Source: Gallionella sp. (GTDB taxonomy: Bacteria; Pseudomonadota; Gammaproteobacteria; Burkholderiales; Gallionellaceae). From it: 64,000 bases of DNA. The first letter of the stretch is position 1; each line of letters opens with the position of its first letter. The stretch is taken from the NCBI GenBank assembly GCA_028699065.1, contig JAQVVH010000002.1:229049-293048 (forward strand). Direction: 5' to 3'. Of this stretch, positions 50,946-62,200 are shown piece by piece. The notes beneath the pieces are model-generated. The model was not told the origin of the DNA. It did no database searches and saw nothing but the letters and a program-made list of their open reading frames with translations. The translations under genes were made by a program, and so were the position numbers.

Positions 50946-51773
50946 CTATTCCAGTGTCAGGCGGGCGACGCCGCTCTTGGGGTCGACCGTCGGCGGCAAA
51001 GCCACCGGGCGACCGTTAAAAATTAGCTGCGCACCTCGCGTCTGGCCAAGCACCAGAGATAACGGCGCCATCCCCTCGATTTGCACATCACTGCCTGCCG
51101 GATTATTTTGCGACAGCAATACATTGCCTGCACGGTCGCGAATTTCCACCCAGGTTTTTTCGCTCATCTTGAGATGCAATTTTCCGACCGGTACAGACTC
51201 CGGCAAAACAGCCGCGTCCGGGGCAACGGGAGCAACCGTCTCTGAAACAGCAGAAGCCGGCTGATCCTGATCCGGTGGCAAGACGTTCTGAACAGCCGGC
51301 GGGGCTGTCTCGTTTTGCGTTACCGGCGCGGGCGACATAAAGTTCCAGACTGCCAGCAACCCGCCCAGCAAGACCAGTAGCAAAGTAGCCCCCACCACCA
51401 TCAAATTGCGGCGCTGCATCATAAAAGGAGACGGAAATGGCGCCTCAACCGAGGGCGGCATCAACGGTACGCTGCTGTGCCCTTCGGGCGGCAGAACTGC
51501 CAACAGGGGTTCCGGATCTATCTGCAACAGGCGGGCGTAACTGCGTATAAATCCGCGCACGAAGGGAAGCTCGGGCAAGTGATCGAAATCATCGGCTTCA
51601 AGCGCCTCAATTTGTCTGGGAGCCAGACGCGTGTGTTGCGCCACGTCGGCGACACTCAGTCCGAGACGCTCGCGAGCCTCGCGCAGCATTTTTCCGGGCA
51701 GCACAGGTGTCGTTTGCGAAGTTTCGTTCGCCACAGCATTGATATTTTCGGGAGTTGTGACTTCGTCCATCAT
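50946..51773 (-). CDS. rodZ: Cytoskeleton protein RodZ-like
   Basis: RodZ links MreB to the elongation machinery. The 275-residue protein has a cytoplasmic HTH_25 domain (about 28-95, GKMLREARERLGLSVADV), one membrane helix (about 127-148), a Pro-rich linker and a C-terminal DUF4115 domain (about 195-270). It overlaps pilF by 4 bp. Confidence 0.9.
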   Translation of the reverse strand: MMDEVTTPENINAVANETSQTTPVLPGKMLREARERLGLSVADVAQHTRLAPRQIEALEADDFDHLPELPFVRGFIRSYARLLQIDPEPLLAVLPPEGHSSVPLMPPSVEAPFPSPFMMQRRNLMVVGATLLLVLLGGLLAVWNFMSPAPVTQNETAPPAVQNVLPPDQDQPASAVSETVAPVAPDAAVLPESVPVGKLHLKMSEKTWVEIRDRAGNVLLSQNNPAGSDVQIEGMAPLSLVLGQTRGAQLIFNGRPVALPPTVDPKSGVARLTLE

Positions 51774-52534
51774 TCACCTGACATCATTGATCGGGTTTCA
51801 GGGGCATCCGGAAAACGCTTGCGCAACTGCACGGCATACTGCTTTTCCAATTCGTGGTTGCCGGCACTGCGCTCGATACGCACGCCCAGCCATATCTGTT
51901 CTGCAGTCATCGCTTCGTTACGATCCGCAAACCCGGAAAAATATTTCCGGGCCGTCTGAATATTGCCGCGATTGAAATTCAATTCGGCCAGCGCAAACAT
52001 GGCCTGCGGCAAGGCCGGCTGTACCGCCAGCGCACGCTGCAAAAATTCTTCGGCATCTTTCAAATTACCCGCCCGCCGGGCGCACAGCCCGGCATTGAGA
52101 TAAGCACGCTCGGGCGTGGCATACAGCGGATTTTTCAGCGCGGCCATGAAATGCGGCATCGACTCCTTCTCGCGGCCGCGCTGGCACAGGAACCAGCCGT
52201 AGTTGTTATGTGCCTCCGAATCATCCCGATCCAGGCTCAGGCTGCGGCGGAAGTCCGCCTCCGCGTCCTTGTCCTCGCGCAAGGTCATGTGCAACAAACC
52301 GCGCATATTGTAAGCCGGCGCATAGCCCGGGTCGGCTTGCAGCGCCTGATTGATTTCACCCAGCGCGATCCCCAGTTGTGACCGCTCGAAATACATTGCC
52401 GCAAGTTCTGTGTGAACTTTGGCGCTCGCGACGGCTTGGGCTTTTTCCGGATCAACCGTCGCGCGTTCCGAGCCCGACGAGGCGGCGCAACCCGCCAGTA
52501 AAATCATGCACAGCAATGCCGCAAGGAATTTCAT
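51770..52534 (-). CDS. pilF: Type IV pilus biogenesis lipoprotein PilF/PilW
   Basis: PilF (PilW) is the outer-membrane lipoprotein that helps PilQ secretin assembly. The 254-residue precursor has the lipobox LLAGC and about five TPR repeats ([30 protein letters not shown] and others). It overlaps rlmN and rodZ by 4 bp each, the usual order in this class. Confidence 0.92.
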   Translation of the reverse strand: MKFLAALLCMILLAGCAASSGSERATVDPEKAQAVASAKVHTELAAMYFERSQLGIALGEINQALQADPGYAPAYNMRGLLHMTLREDKDAEADFRRSLSLDRDDSEAHNNYGWFLCQRGREKESMPHFMAALKNPLYATPERAYLNAGLCARRAGNLKDAEEFLQRALAVQPALPQAMFALAELNFNRGNIQTARKYFSGFADRNEAMTAEQIWLGVRIERSAGNHELEKQYAVQLRKRFPDAPETRSMMSGE

Positions 52535-53616
52535 GCAATCACCTCAATTACGCGCTGGCCCGTGCGCTTGGTGCGATCCTGCACCTGACCGGCCAGCTGG
52601 CCGCAGGCCGCCGCGATATCATCGCCGCGCACCTTGCGTATTGTCGTCACGATACCGGCCTGCGCCAGCACATCGCGGAAGCGCATCACCACCGGCATCG
52701 CGGACCGGCGATAAGGTGCCTGCGGGAACGGGTTGAACGGAATCAGGTTGAACTTGCACGGCACATCGCGCACCAACCGGAGCAACTCGCGCGCATCCTG
52801 CTCACTGTCGTTAACACCCGCCAGCATGACATATTCGAAGGTCACGAAATCGCGCGGCGCCTTTTCCAGATAACGCTGGCAGGCTGCCATCAGTTCGCTC
52901 AGCGGATATTTCTGGTTGATCGGCACCAGTACGTTGCGCAATTTGTCGTTCGGGGCATGCAACGAAACGGCCAATGCCACGGGACATTCCTCGCGCAGGC
53001 GATCCATCGCCGGCACCACACCGGAAGTAGAGACCGTCACGCGGCGGCGCGACAAACCATAACAGTGGTCGTCCAGCATCAGGCGTAACGCGCTCACGGT
53101 ATTCTCAAAATTCAGCAGCGGCTCACCCATACCCATGAGCACGACATTGGTCACCGGCCAGTGGCCGTCCGCATCCTTGCCGAGCTCGTGATTGGCCCAC
53201 CACACCTGCCCGATGATCTCGGCGGTGGAGAGGTTACGGTTGAACCCCTGCTTTCCGGTGGAACAGAAGGCGCAATCCAGCGCGCAACCTGCCTGCGTCG
53301 AAACGCACAGCGTGCCGCGGCCCTCTTCCGGGATGAACACGGTTTCCACCGCGTTGCCTGTCCCGACATCCAGCAGCCATTTGCGCGTCCCGTCGCCGGC
53401 CAACTCTTCACGGACCACCGAAGGAATTTGCACGCAGGCGAGTTGCCTGAGTTTTTCGCGGAGTGATTTGGCCAAATCACTCATCGCATCGAAATCGGAC
53501 TCCCCGGATTTGTATATCCAGCGCATGACCTGGCGCGCGCGAAAGGGTTTTTCGCCCTGTTCCGCGAACCAGGCCGTCAATGCCGCCGGATCGAAATCGA
53601 GGAGATTTTGCTTCAC
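52531..53616 (-). CDS. rlmN: 23S rRNA / tRNA adenine-C2 methyltransferase RlmN
   Basis: RlmN methylates A2503 of 23S rRNA and A37 of some tRNAs by radical SAM chemistry. The 361-residue protein has the cluster motif [11 protein letters not shown], the GMGEPLLNF motif and the C-terminal Cys in [10 protein letters not shown] that forms the methyl-carrying intermediate. It lies 9 bp after ndk. Confidence 0.97.
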   Translation of the reverse strand: MKQNLLDFDPAALTAWFAEQGEKPFRARQVMRWIYKSGESDFDAMSDLAKSLREKLRQLACVQIPSVVREELAGDGTRKWLLDVGTGNAVETVFIPEEGRGTLCVSTQAGCALDCAFCSTGKQGFNRNLSTAEIIGQVWWANHELGKDADGHWPVTNVVLMGMGEPLLNFENTVSALRLMLDDHCYGLSRRRVTVSTSGVVPAMDRLREECPVALAVSLHAPNDKLRNVLVPINQKYPLSELMAACQRYLEKAPRDFVTFEYVMLAGVNDSEQDARELLRLVRDVPCKFNLIPFNPFPQAPYRRSAMPVVMRFRDVLAQAGIVTTIRKVRGDDIAAACGQLAGQVQDRTKRTGQRVIEVIA

Positions 53617-53625
53617 GCGCTCGGT

Positions 53626-54051
53626 TTAACGCGAATAGACGTTCAGTGCCGGGAAAAAGTAGGCGATTTCCACCGCTGCTGTTTCCGGCGCATCGGAACC
53701 GTGTACGGCATTCGCGTCGATACTGTCGGCGAAGTCGGCGCGGATCGTACCTTTTTCGGCCTTTTTCGGATCGGTTGCGCCCATCAGGTCACGGTTCTTC
53801 AGGATCGCGCCTTCACCTTCCAGCGCCTGGATCATTACCGGGCCGGAAATCATGAAGCTCACCAGATCGTTGAAGAAGGGGCGCGCCTTGTGCACAGCAT
53901 AAAAACCTTCCGCCTCGGCACGGGACAAATGGGTCATGCGGGCCGCGATCACCTTCAGACCGGCGTTTTCAAAACGCGAATAAATCTGGCCGATCACATT
54001 CTTGGCGACGGCGTCGGGTTTAATGATTGACAGGGTACGTTCTACAGCCAT
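53626..54051 (-). CDS. ndk: Nucleoside diphosphate kinase
   Basis: Ndk balances nucleoside triphosphates by a phospho-His intermediate. The 141-residue protein starts [18 protein letters not shown] and has the catalytic His in [10 protein letters not shown] near residue 117. The ATG at 54051 gives the usual start; the upstream codon would add four atypical residues. Confidence 0.98.
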   Translation of the reverse strand: MAVERTLSIIKPDAVAKNVIGQIYSRFENAGLKVIAARMTHLSRAEAEGFYAVHKARPFFNDLVSFMISGPVMIQALEGEGAILKNRDLMGATDPKKAEKGTIRADFADSIDANAVHGSDAPETAAVEIAYFFPALNVYSR

Positions 54052-54143
54052 GCTTCTCTCCAAATAGTTAAAGTAAATCGAAAATTCCGGGGCCGCGATT
54101 TTATCAGGGTTTACCGGCGCCGTGTCCGGCGTTTGGACGAAGC

Positions 54144-55493
54144 TCAGACGGCGCTGAGCGCAGGCAAAATACCGGTCTCACCCGGGTCGGCCCGAAATTC
54201 GGCCGCCATTGCGACCCCGGGAATCCACACCAGCAGGTCCCCGCAATACAGCAGGGGAAAACGTGCGCGCTGCCATGGGGGAATCGCCGATTCCTGCAGC
54301 AGGTTTTTCAGGCTGCGGCTGCGGGCCCCGGGCTGCGGCCGCAGATGATCCGCGCCCTGCCGCAGACGCAAAGTCACCGGCGCTTGGCGCAATTTGGCAA
54401 GACTCAGTCCGGCACCTTGAGCCGGATTAAAACCAACCGAACACCCGAGTGGCGGCCAAAACAGCGCAGATTCGCCCTGCCAGGACAAGCTTGTCGCCGG
54501 ATCAAAAACCTCCGGCGCCGGCTCCACCCAAGCCCGGTTGCGGTAACGTCGCAATTGCCAACCCGCGAAATCAACGCAAATAGCCGCATCGGCGCGCTTG
54601 CTCGCAAGTTGGCCGAGCATTTCTTCAAGCTGTGCGGCCGAAGGCACGGCTGCGCCACGCGTCTCCAAATAATGACGCAACAGGTTTTTGGCGCGCGGCA
54701 AAGAAATCTGCGCCAGCGCGGTCAGTTCCAGCCAGCCGTCGCTGATCGCGCCCCGTGCATCCTGCACCGCCAGTTCATCCATCAGTCCGGCGGCTTCTGC
54801 AAAATTCGCGGCACTGCGCGCCAGCGTATGGCGTGCAGCGGGAAAATGTTCCATCAGGCGGGGGAAAATACAGTGGCGCAAAAAATTGCGCGCGTAACGC
54901 GGATCGGCATTGCTTTCATCCTCAACCCAGGACAATTGATGGGCACGGGCATATTCGGCGACAACCTCCCGGCCGAACGCCAGCAACGGCCTGACAAGAC
55001 GCGCGCGCCCCGAAGTTTCCGCGACATAGGGCATGGCGGCCGCGCCGCGTACGCCGCTGCCACGCAACAGCTGCAGCAGCAAGGTTTCCGCCTGATCGTC
55101 GGCATGATGCGCCAACGCCACGACATCGCTGTCACTGCGCGCGTAGGCCTCGTGGCGCAACATTCGCGCCGCGGCTTCGAGTCCGTGGCGCTCGCGCAGT
55201 GGCGAGATATCGACATGAACGGTTTGCAAAGGCACCCCGAGCGAGGCGCAATAGCCGGCACAAAAAGCCGCCCAGGCATCAGCGTTCGGACTGATACCGT
55301 GGTGCACATGCAATGCGGAAATTTGCCAGTGAAAGTCGGGCGCCAGCCGATGCAGAAGGTGCAGCAGGACAACCGAATCCAGTCCGCCGCTTAATCCCAC
55401 CTGAATCCGGGAATCGCGGGACAAGAGCGCCGACAGGCGCATCGCAACCCGCGCGGCAAGGTCAGTCGAGCTCGACTTCCTTGAATTTGCCAT
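54144..55493 (-). CDS. tilS: tRNA(Ile)-lysidine synthase
   Basis: TilS converts C34 of tRNA-Ile(CAU) to lysidine, which changes its codon reading to AUA. The 449-residue protein has the PP-loop motif [15 protein letters not shown] and [21 protein letters not shown], then substrate-recognition domains at the C terminus. The start at 55493 overlaps accA by 32 bp. A later ATG at 55442 is possible, but the longer start resembles relatives in this class. Confidence 0.94.
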   Translation of the reverse strand: MANSRKSSSTDLAARVAMRLSALLSRDSRIQVGLSGGLDSVVLLHLLHRLAPDFHWQISALHVHHGISPNADAWAAFCAGYCASLGVPLQTVHVDISPLRERHGLEAAARMLRHEAYARSDSDVVALAHHADDQAETLLLQLLRGSGVRGAAAMPYVAETSGRARLVRPLLAFGREVVAEYARAHQLSWVEDESNADPRYARNFLRHCIFPRLMEHFPAARHTLARSAANFAEAAGLMDELAVQDARGAISDGWLELTALAQISLPRAKNLLRHYLETRGAAVPSAAQLEEMLGQLASKRADAAICVDFAGWQLRRYRNRAWVEPAPEVFDPATSLSWQGESALFWPPLGCSVGFNPAQGAGLSLAKLRQAPVTLRLRQGADHLRPQPGARSRSLKNLLQESAIPPWQRARFPLLYCGDLLVWIPGVAMAAEFRADPGETGILPALSAV

Positions 55494-56430
55494 AACCCAT
55501 CAGACGGTTGAACCGATCCTGCATGAGGCTGGAAACCGGCTTGTTCTGCGCCTGTTTGAGCGCATCCTGCAAAGCCTTGCGGACGCTTTGCATCGTTGCG
55601 GCATAGTCGCGATGCGCGCCGCCCAGCGGTTCCGGGATGATCTTGTCCACCAACCCCAGTGTTTTCAGTCGGACCGCGGTAATCCCCAGCGTTTCTGCCG
55701 CATCAGACGCCTTTTCGGCGCTCTTCCACAGAATCGAGGCGCAACCCTCCGGTGAAATCACCGAATACGTGGAGTATTGCAGCATCATCAGCGCATCGCC
55801 CACCGCAATCGCCAGCGCACCACCGGAGCCGCCCTCGCCAATCACAGTACAGATAATAGGCACCCGCAACTCGGCCATTTCGTACAGATTGCGTCCAATC
55901 GCCTCGGATTGGCCGCGCTCTTCGGCACCCACACCGGGATAAGCACCCGGCGTATCGATAAACGTAAGGATTGGGAGATTGAATTTTTCGGCCATGCGCA
56001 TGAGACGCAAAGCCTTGCGATAGCCCTCGGGACGAGGCATACCGAAATTGCGCGCAATTTTCTCTCTGGTATCACGGCCTTTTTGATGGCCGATCACCAT
56101 CACGCTCTGGCCGTTAAAACGGGCCAGGCCACCGACAATTGCCTTGTCGTCGGCAAACCCGCGGTCGCCATGCAGCTCCTCAAAATCGGTAAACAGATGC
56201 TCGATATAGTCCAGCGTATAGGGACGCTGCGGATGGCGCGAGACTTGGGAAATCTGCCAGGGCGTGAGCTTGGCATAAATGTCCTTGGTCAGCGATTCGC
56301 TCTTTTTTGAGAGGCGATCAATCTCATCGGCGATATCCAGCGCGGAATCGTCCTGCATATAGCGCAGCTGCTCGATCTTTTCTTCAAGATCGGCAACCGG
56401 CGCTTCAAAATCCAGAAAAGTCACTTTCAT
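55462..56430 (-). CDS. accA: Acetyl-CoA carboxylase carboxyltransferase subunit alpha
   Basis: AccA forms the carboxyltransferase with AccD, moving CO2 from biotin to acetyl-CoA. The 322-residue protein starts [19 protein letters not shown] and has the [12 protein letters not shown] and [15 protein letters not shown] segments of the family. AAGGA 8 bases upstream supports the ATG at 56430 over one at 56439. Confidence 0.97.
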   Translation of the reverse strand: MKVTFLDFEAPVADLEEKIEQLRYMQDDSALDIADEIDRLSKKSESLTKDIYAKLTPWQISQVSRHPQRPYTLDYIEHLFTDFEELHGDRGFADDKAIVGGLARFNGQSVMVIGHQKGRDTREKIARNFGMPRPEGYRKALRLMRMAEKFNLPILTFIDTPGAYPGVGAEERGQSEAIGRNLYEMAELRVPIICTVIGEGGSGGALAIAVGDALMMLQYSTYSVISPEGCASILWKSAEKASDAAETLGITAVRLKTLGLVDKIIPEPLGGAHRDYAATMQSVRKALQDALKQAQNKPVSSLMQDRFNRLMGYGKFKEVELD

Positions 56431-56475
56431 AGTCTTCATCCTTATCAAAGGGCGGCGCGATGATACTACAGTCGG

Positions 56476-58008
56476 CTATAGTCCGAAGAACCTCTTTACG
56501 ATGGCCAGCACTTCAGTGCGTGGGGGATGTTGTTCCTGAACGAGATCAGCCTGGCCCATGCTATTTAATGCGGCATCCAGCTCTTCCTGCCGCACCATCA
56601 GAACATTGGTAACCTCCTCGGCAATCGCCGGACGGGCACGCAAAATCTCCTCAAATGATTCCTTGTCGAGGCGATAACACTCAAGATCGGTACGCGCAAT
56701 CACACTGGCCACACGCGGCGAGCCGGTCAACAGGCTCATCTCGCCAAAGAAATCTCCCTCGGTCAGCACATTCAACACACGCCTGCCCGCACGCAAGTCC
56801 GGCAAAAAGACCTCAGCTTCGCCGCGAATAATGATGAAGAGCCAATGTTCGCTCGCCTCCCCCTGGCGCGCGATTACGTCACCGGAAACGTAGGAAACAT
56901 ACTTCAAATGTTCCGCCAGCGTCTGCAATTCAGCATCCGTCAATTGGGCAAAAAGTGCAATTCGGCGCAAAGTTTTGTGGCGCAATGCCAGCTCGCGCTG
57001 ATGCAACGCTTCTGCGCGTTTCTCGTTGTATTTCACATAGTGAACACTTTGCTCTTCGACCGTCAGGCGGATATCTGCTCGCGCCAATGCAGCATGTAAA
57101 TGCCGCCGCATAGCACTATCGGTGGGATCGTCAACCGCCAAATCGGTCAGCCAGTAACGCAGCGCATAACGGGCGCAGCCGCGATCAATCTCCATGAGCA
57201 CACAGTTGGGGGCGGGTTGTTGTGCTACATGAGCGATCTCAGCGCGGGAAAGCGCGGTTTCCACCGCCCCGATCACCTTTGCCGGACTGACTTCCAGATC
57301 GGTATTGAACCAGATCCAGCGCCGCCACTGCACCGGCTGGTCGGCCCGGCGCCCAAGCACCAGGAATTTGTTCTTCATTAACTGGCTGTTGGGGAAAACC
57401 ACCGTTTCCCAATTGCGGGTTTCCACCAGCGTGGAGCGCCAGCGAATATCCACCACCCGTCCCGAGATGTCATCCACCTTGATCCAGTCACCAATCTCGA
57501 TGGAGTTATCAAGTTGCAATGCAAGACCGCCGAGAATATTGCCCAAGGTGTCCTGCATCGCAAACGCAATCACGGCGGTAATCACGGCGGACGTCGCAAG
57601 TATGCTGCCCAGATCCAGTCCGGCATGGCTGAGCCGCACGAGAAACCAGACGACGTAGCACAGAATAACGAAGAAATCCTCGGCAATTCTCGGCGGATTC
57701 ACCCGCATACGCGGCAACACAATCCGGAATAAAAGCAGGCCAAACAGCCGGATCAGTGCGACACCGGTACCAATCAGACCGATTTCGTAAAAAACATTCG
57801 CAATCAGAGTGAATTCCAGCGCATGCACCAGACTACTTAAAAACTGGATAGCCCAGCAGGCCAGAAAAAACAGCAGGGTATTGGTCACACTGCTGCGTGA
57901 CTCGCGCAAAAAGCGCAGCAGAACCGCCCCCAGCAACAAGGCAAAAACCAGCAACAGCAGCGATTCCTCGCGCCAGAAAAATTCCATCACATGCTGCCAG
58001 TACACCAT
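56476..58008 (-). CDS. MscS-type channel fused to a cyclic-nucleotide-binding domain
   Basis: A 510-residue membrane protein. Helices fill about 1-150, then the MscS pore and beta domain (AFAMQDTLGNILGGLALQL, IGDWIKV, NSQLMKNKF), a MscS C-terminal domain, and at about 355-470 a cNMP-binding domain with GDVIARQGEASEH and GEMSLLTGSPRVASV. The phosphate cassette GEMSLLTGSPR has the conserved Glu and Arg. GGAGG before the ATG at 58008 decides the start. Such channels may gate with cAMP or cGMP as well as tension. Confidence 0.9.
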   Translation of the reverse strand: MVYWQHVMEFFWREESLLLLVFALLLGAVLLRFLRESRSSVTNTLLFFLACWAIQFLSSLVHALEFTLIANVFYEIGLIGTGVALIRLFGLLLFRIVLPRMRVNPPRIAEDFFVILCYVVWFLVRLSHAGLDLGSILATSAVITAVIAFAMQDTLGNILGGLALQLDNSIEIGDWIKVDDISGRVVDIRWRSTLVETRNWETVVFPNSQLMKNKFLVLGRRADQPVQWRRWIWFNTDLEVSPAKVIGAVETALSRAEIAHVAQQPAPNCVLMEIDRGCARYALRYWLTDLAVDDPTDSAMRRHLHAALARADIRLTVEEQSVHYVKYNEKRAEALHQRELALRHKTLRRIALFAQLTDAELQTLAEHLKYVSYVSGDVIARQGEASEHWLFIIIRGEAEVFLPDLRAGRRVLNVLTEGDFFGEMSLLTGSPRVASVIARTDLECYRLDKESFEEILRARPAIAEEVTNVLMVRQEELDAALNSMGQADLVQEQHPPRTEVLAIVKRFFGL

Positions 58009-58035
58009 TCCTGCCTCCACGTTGACGGCAAAATT

Positions 58036-59037
58036 CTACACCCGGTCCGAAACGAAGCTGGCGGCAGAACGCCAGATTGCCCAACTATCCCGGCGGGACA
58101 ATATCGCCCGGCGCCCCCCGTCCCCGCCACCGGTATCCAAAACAATCCGCGAAATGCGACCCGCGCGCAAAGCCTGCCACAATGGCCGTGCCACCAGAGA
58201 TTCCAGCCGGATCACCGACTCACGCCAGGCATACCAATCACCCTGACGGGCGGCTTCCCGCAAGTCCTCCCAGACCAGCAATTGCACCCCCGCCACAGCA
58301 TCCTGCCAGGGCAATTGCCACGGGGAATGCGCCACGCCACCAGCCTCCGCCAATTGCCGGGAAAAACCATGCCCCGTCATCAATTGTGCATATTCCGGCC
58401 ACCATTTCTCGGGTAACACACCCTCGCCCCAGAACCACACGCTATTAACCGGCATTTGCCCGGCCGCCTCACGGACCTCGTTTTGCGCGTGCCCATAGAA
58501 CAACATCTGAATTTCATTGAAGCGGCGGACCCATGCCAGCGCATCATCACCTGCAGGCAGCAAGGATTGAACATCGTTGCCCACCGCCTCGAACAACGGG
58601 GTGGTTTGCATTCGGGGCGGTGCATCGCAGCGCACATACCAGCGCTGCGGATGCGGCGCCAGAAATACCAGTCCGTCCGCCGAGAAATGCCGGTTAAGAT
58701 CGGCACACAGGATCGAGGCGGTCTCTGCATCCAGTGGCACTTCCTGCAAGACAAGACGATCCCGCTGCACATCAAGATAGACCGGGTCCGCACGCAGCCA
58801 ATGCCCATCCTCCAGTCCGCTCTGCCGCGCAAACAATCGTGCAAAACCGGCCTCCGGCGGCAAGCCAAACAATTTCGCAATCTGTTGTTCCAGGGATGTC
58901 GCCGGATTCCTTTCCGGCGCGGGAACGGCGCGGCCCAGCATGCGGCCCAGCACGGGCGTATCCAAATCACGGCAAACCGCCGTCGCCAATTCTGGGGGAA
59001 GCCACAAATCGGGAATGACCAAATGCACACTTTTCAT
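58036..59037 (-). CDS. Phosphoglycerate mutase-like protein of unclear function
   Basis: A 333-residue soluble protein that resembles proteins called cofactor-independent phosphoglycerate mutase-like in betaproteobacteria, with VWFWGEGVLPEKW and a late GRISRIVLDTGG segment. The metal and Ser ligands of true iPGM are not apparent, so it may be regulatory or of unknown role. It is encoded just before the tracrRNA region, on the same strand. Confidence 0.65.
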   Translation of the reverse strand: MKSVHLVIPDLWLPPELATAVCRDLDTPVLGRMLGRAVPAPERNPATSLEQQIAKLFGLPPEAGFARLFARQSGLEDGHWLRADPVYLDVQRDRLVLQEVPLDAETASILCADLNRHFSADGLVFLAPHPQRWYVRCDAPPRMQTTPLFEAVGNDVQSLLPAGDDALAWVRRFNEIQMLFYGHAQNEVREAAGQMPVNSVWFWGEGVLPEKWWPEYAQLMTGHGFSRQLAEAGGVAHSPWQLPWQDAVAGVQLLVWEDLREAARQGDWYAWRESVIRLESLVARPLWQALRAGRISRIVLDTGGGDGGRRAILSRRDSWAIWRSAASFVSDRV

Positions 59038-59063
59038 GCGGCGAGTTTACCACCCGCGAGAAT

Positions 59064-59097
59064 GGCAGAATCGGGATTTGACTTGGCAGACCAGACG
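59064..59097. repeat. Possible degenerate CRISPR-repeat-like sequence
   Basis: CAGAATCGGGATTTG at 59066-59080 differs from CAGATTGGGATTTG of the CRISPR repeat by one insertion and one substitution, and AGACCAGAC further on resembles TGACCGGAAC. It lies just beyond the tracrRNA terminator, partly in the gap after it. The match falls off in the middle, so chance cannot be excluded. Confidence 0.3.
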
Positions 59098-59098
59098 T

Positions 59099-59122
59099 AA
59101 AAAGGGCCGCATATAGCGGCCC
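59099..59122 (-). terminator. Intrinsic terminator of the tracrRNA
   Basis: On the minus strand GGGCCGC and GCGGCCC form a perfect 7-bp stem with loop TATAT, followed by TTTTT. It ends the tracrRNA and forms its 3' hairpin. Confidence 0.9.
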
Positions 59123-59184
59123 TTGCATTTGGTGCATCTTTCAACTTGTTAGCGTCCAGAGCACAAATCCCAATCTTCTTGGTA
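59099..59184 (-). ncRNA. tracrRNA of the type II-C CRISPR-Cas9 system
   Basis: tracrRNA pairs with the crRNA repeat, recruits RNase III and is held by Cas9. The minus strand at 59176-59157 reads AGATTGGGATTTGTGCTCTG, identical over 20 nt to the plus-strand CRISPR repeat and so perfectly complementary to the minus-strand crRNA repeat. After a mismatched bulge, GCTAAC can pair with the GTT at the repeat start. Next come a small TGCA/TGCA hairpin and the GC-rich terminator hairpin. The predicted length is about 86 nt. The 5' end is inferred from the promoter. Confidence 0.9.
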
Positions 59185-59190
59185 GGGCGA

Positions 59191-59219
59191 ATAATAATTT
59201 CTAAAAATCGTATCGTCAA
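59191..59219 (-). promoter_or_regulatory. sigma70 promoter of the tracrRNA
   Basis: On the minus strand TTGACG (59219-59214), a 17-bp spacer and TATTAT (59196-59191) lie just upstream of the anti-repeat, predicting a start near 59184. The box lies between the tracrRNA and the cas9 start, so it may overlap the cas9 promoter, whose own -10 could be TAAAAT at 59231-59236. Confidence 0.8.
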
Positions 59220-59261
59220 TAAAATAGCGCTAAAATTCACCAGAATTACAGGGGAAATAAT

Positions 59262-62200
59262 ATGCAATCAAAGATGCGTTACCGACTTGCTCTTGATCTG
59301 GGCTCGACTTCTCTTGGCTGGGCAATGATCCGGCTAAGTAAAGAAAATAAACCTTGCGCCGTTATCAAGGCGGGCGTTCGTATTTTCTCGGATGGCCGAA
59401 ATCCCAAAGACGGATCATCGTTGGCAGTGACACGCCGTGCGGCAAGGTCAATGCGTCGGCGCCGCGACCGTCTGCTAAAACGCAAACAACGCATGATGGA
59501 AGCACTCGTTAGGCATGGCTTCTTCCCCGCAGATACAACCGAGCGCAAGGCACTGGAAACATTAAATCCTTACACACTTCGCGCCAAGGGTCTGGACGAA
59601 GCACTGGCACCTGCCCAGTTCGCCCGCGCCCTATTTCACATCAACCAGAGGCGGGGATTCAAGAGTAATCGCAAGACGGATAAGAAAGAAAATGATAGTG
59701 GTGCGCTGAAAACCGCTATCAAGAAACTGCACGAAATGCTGCAAGTGGAAAACTGCCGCACAGTGGGCGAATGGCTGAATAAACGCAATGATTCCGGAAA
59801 AACGGTCCGCGCCCGTTATAGACAGGAAAGAACCGTCAAGGAAGATGGCAAACCCAAGATCGACAAATACTATGATCTCTACATCGACCGATCAATGATC
59901 GAACACGAGTTCGATGCCCTCTGGAAAAAACAGGCAGAACTAAATCCAGAGACATTCAACGAAACCGTACGAGATGAACTCAAAGACATCCTGCTACACC
60001 AGCGCCCGCTCAAGCCTGTCAAACCTGGGCGCTGCACCTTCCTGCCGGAAGAGGAGCGCGCACCGTTAGCACTACCCAGCACTCAGCGTTTCCGCATGTA
60101 TCAGGAGGTAAACAATCTGCGCATCCTGCGCGAAGGGTTGAAGGAAGAGCCCTTGACGCTGGAACAACGCGATACCCTCATCGCCTCGCTGGAAGAAAAT
60201 AGCAAATGCTCGTTCACCAAGATCAAAAAATTGCTTGGTGTTGGCGGCACAGCTCAATTCAATTTTGAAGATCCGAAACGACAGGAACTTAAAGGAAACA
60301 CCACCAGCGCCATCTTGAGCAAGAAGGATTTGCTCGGCCCGGCTTGGTTCAAGTTCGATGAAGCCAAACAGGATGCCATCGTAATAAAACTGCTCACGGA
60401 GGAAAGCGAAGACTCTCTGATTCGCTGGCTGCAAAGCGAGACAGGAGTTGATGAAAAGACCGCCGAAGCCATTGCCAACACCGGCCTACCAGAGGGCTAT
60501 GGCAGCCTGAGCGCCAAGGCGCTCGCTCTCATCCTGCCGGAACTACGCCGTGAAGTTGTGACTTATGACAAGGCCGTTCGGGCTGCGGGTTTCGAGCACC
60601 ACAGCAAGCTGGGATCGGATACCGAAATACCCGGCGTTACCTTCAAAGCTGAACAAATAGACCAGGACACGGGCGAGATAAAGTCATTCCACATTCACCA
60701 CAAATTGCCCTACTACGGCGAATATCTGCAACGGCACGTTGGCTTCGGTAGCGGCAAACCTGAAGACACTGCTGAAAAGCGCTACGGCAAGATCGCCAAC
60801 CCGACCGTTCACATCGGCCTGAATCAAGTTCGCCTAGTCGTGAATGCGCTTATCCAACGCTATGGGCACCCCAGCGAAGTTATCGTGGAGGTCGCCCGCG
60901 AGCTGAAACAGAATCAGGAACAACGGAAGGAAGAAAACAAGCGCCAAGCCGAAAATCAGGAACGTAACAAACGGCTGCGCAAAAATGCTGCGGATGTCTT
61001 ACAGATCGGAGAAGCGCAAGTCAGCCGCGACGACATCGAGAAGATGATTCTATGGGAAGAACTCAGCCACGACGTGGCTGACCGCAAATGTCCTTACTCA
61101 GGCGTCACCATTAGCGCTGCCATGCTGCTCGGCAATCAAGTCGAGATCGAGCACATCCTTCCCTTCTCGCAGACATTGGACGACAGCCTGAACAATAAAA
61201 CCGTCTCGATGCGTCAGGCTAATCGCATCAAGGGTAATCGCACGCCTTGGGAAGCACAGCAGGATTTCGAGGCACAAGGCTGGAAGTTTGAGGACATCCT
61301 CGCCCGTGCTGGCAACATGAAAAAAGAAAAACGTTATCGCTTCGCCGAGGATGGCTATCAACGCTGGCGCAAGGAAGACAAAGGCTTCCTCCCACGCGCC
61401 CTGAACGACACCCGCCATCTGAGCAAAATAGCGCGCGAGTATCTCACCCTGATCTGTCCGCAAGCCACTCGTGTTATCCCCGGACGCATGACTGCCATGC
61501 TGCGTGGCAAGTTCGGGCTGAATGACGTGCTGGGTCTGAATGGCGAAAAGAACCGCAACGACCACCGCCACCATGCCGTGGATGCCTGCGTCATCGCCGT
61601 GACAGATCAAGGCTTGCTGCAACGCTTCGCCCAAGCCAGCGCCAGCGCACGCGAGAAACAACTGAACAGACTTGTAGAAAGCATGCCGCTACCGTGGGAC
61701 AGCTATCGCGAGCATGTGCAAAGAGCGGTTGAAAATATCTGGGTAAGCCATAAACCTGACCATGACTATCAGGATGAAATGTTCGACCAAACGATCTACA
61801 ACGCCGAAGGGTTCAGCAAAATCGCCGCAAAGGTACGCACGGTCATTCCATTCGGCGCCCGTCAAGGCAGCTCTAGTGAGCAGCGACATAGGGACAAAGA
61901 TGAGCAACCAAAGCCTTACAAAGGGCTGCTGTCCAACAGCAACTACTGCGTCGAAATTGTGCGAGCAGGTAAGACTTGGGAAGGTGAAGTAATCCCTACA
62001 TACAAAGCCTATGAATTTGTACGAGAGTTCAAAAATCAGAATCGCTGCTGTACTGAAAAACAGGCCTTTGATGCTTTGCGCAACCCGGCCAGAAGCCTAT
62101 CTGGAAAACCCCTTGTAATGCGCCTCAGCATCGACGACACCGTCCGTGCCGAAATTAACGGTGCAACCGAGAGCCTTCAGGTTCTGAAAATCAACAGCAG

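Noticed and set aside
59157..59261. tracrRNA reading on the plus strand, towards cas9
   Set aside because: The plus strand after the anti-repeat has no hairpin or terminator and runs into the cas9 start; the minus strand has all parts in order.
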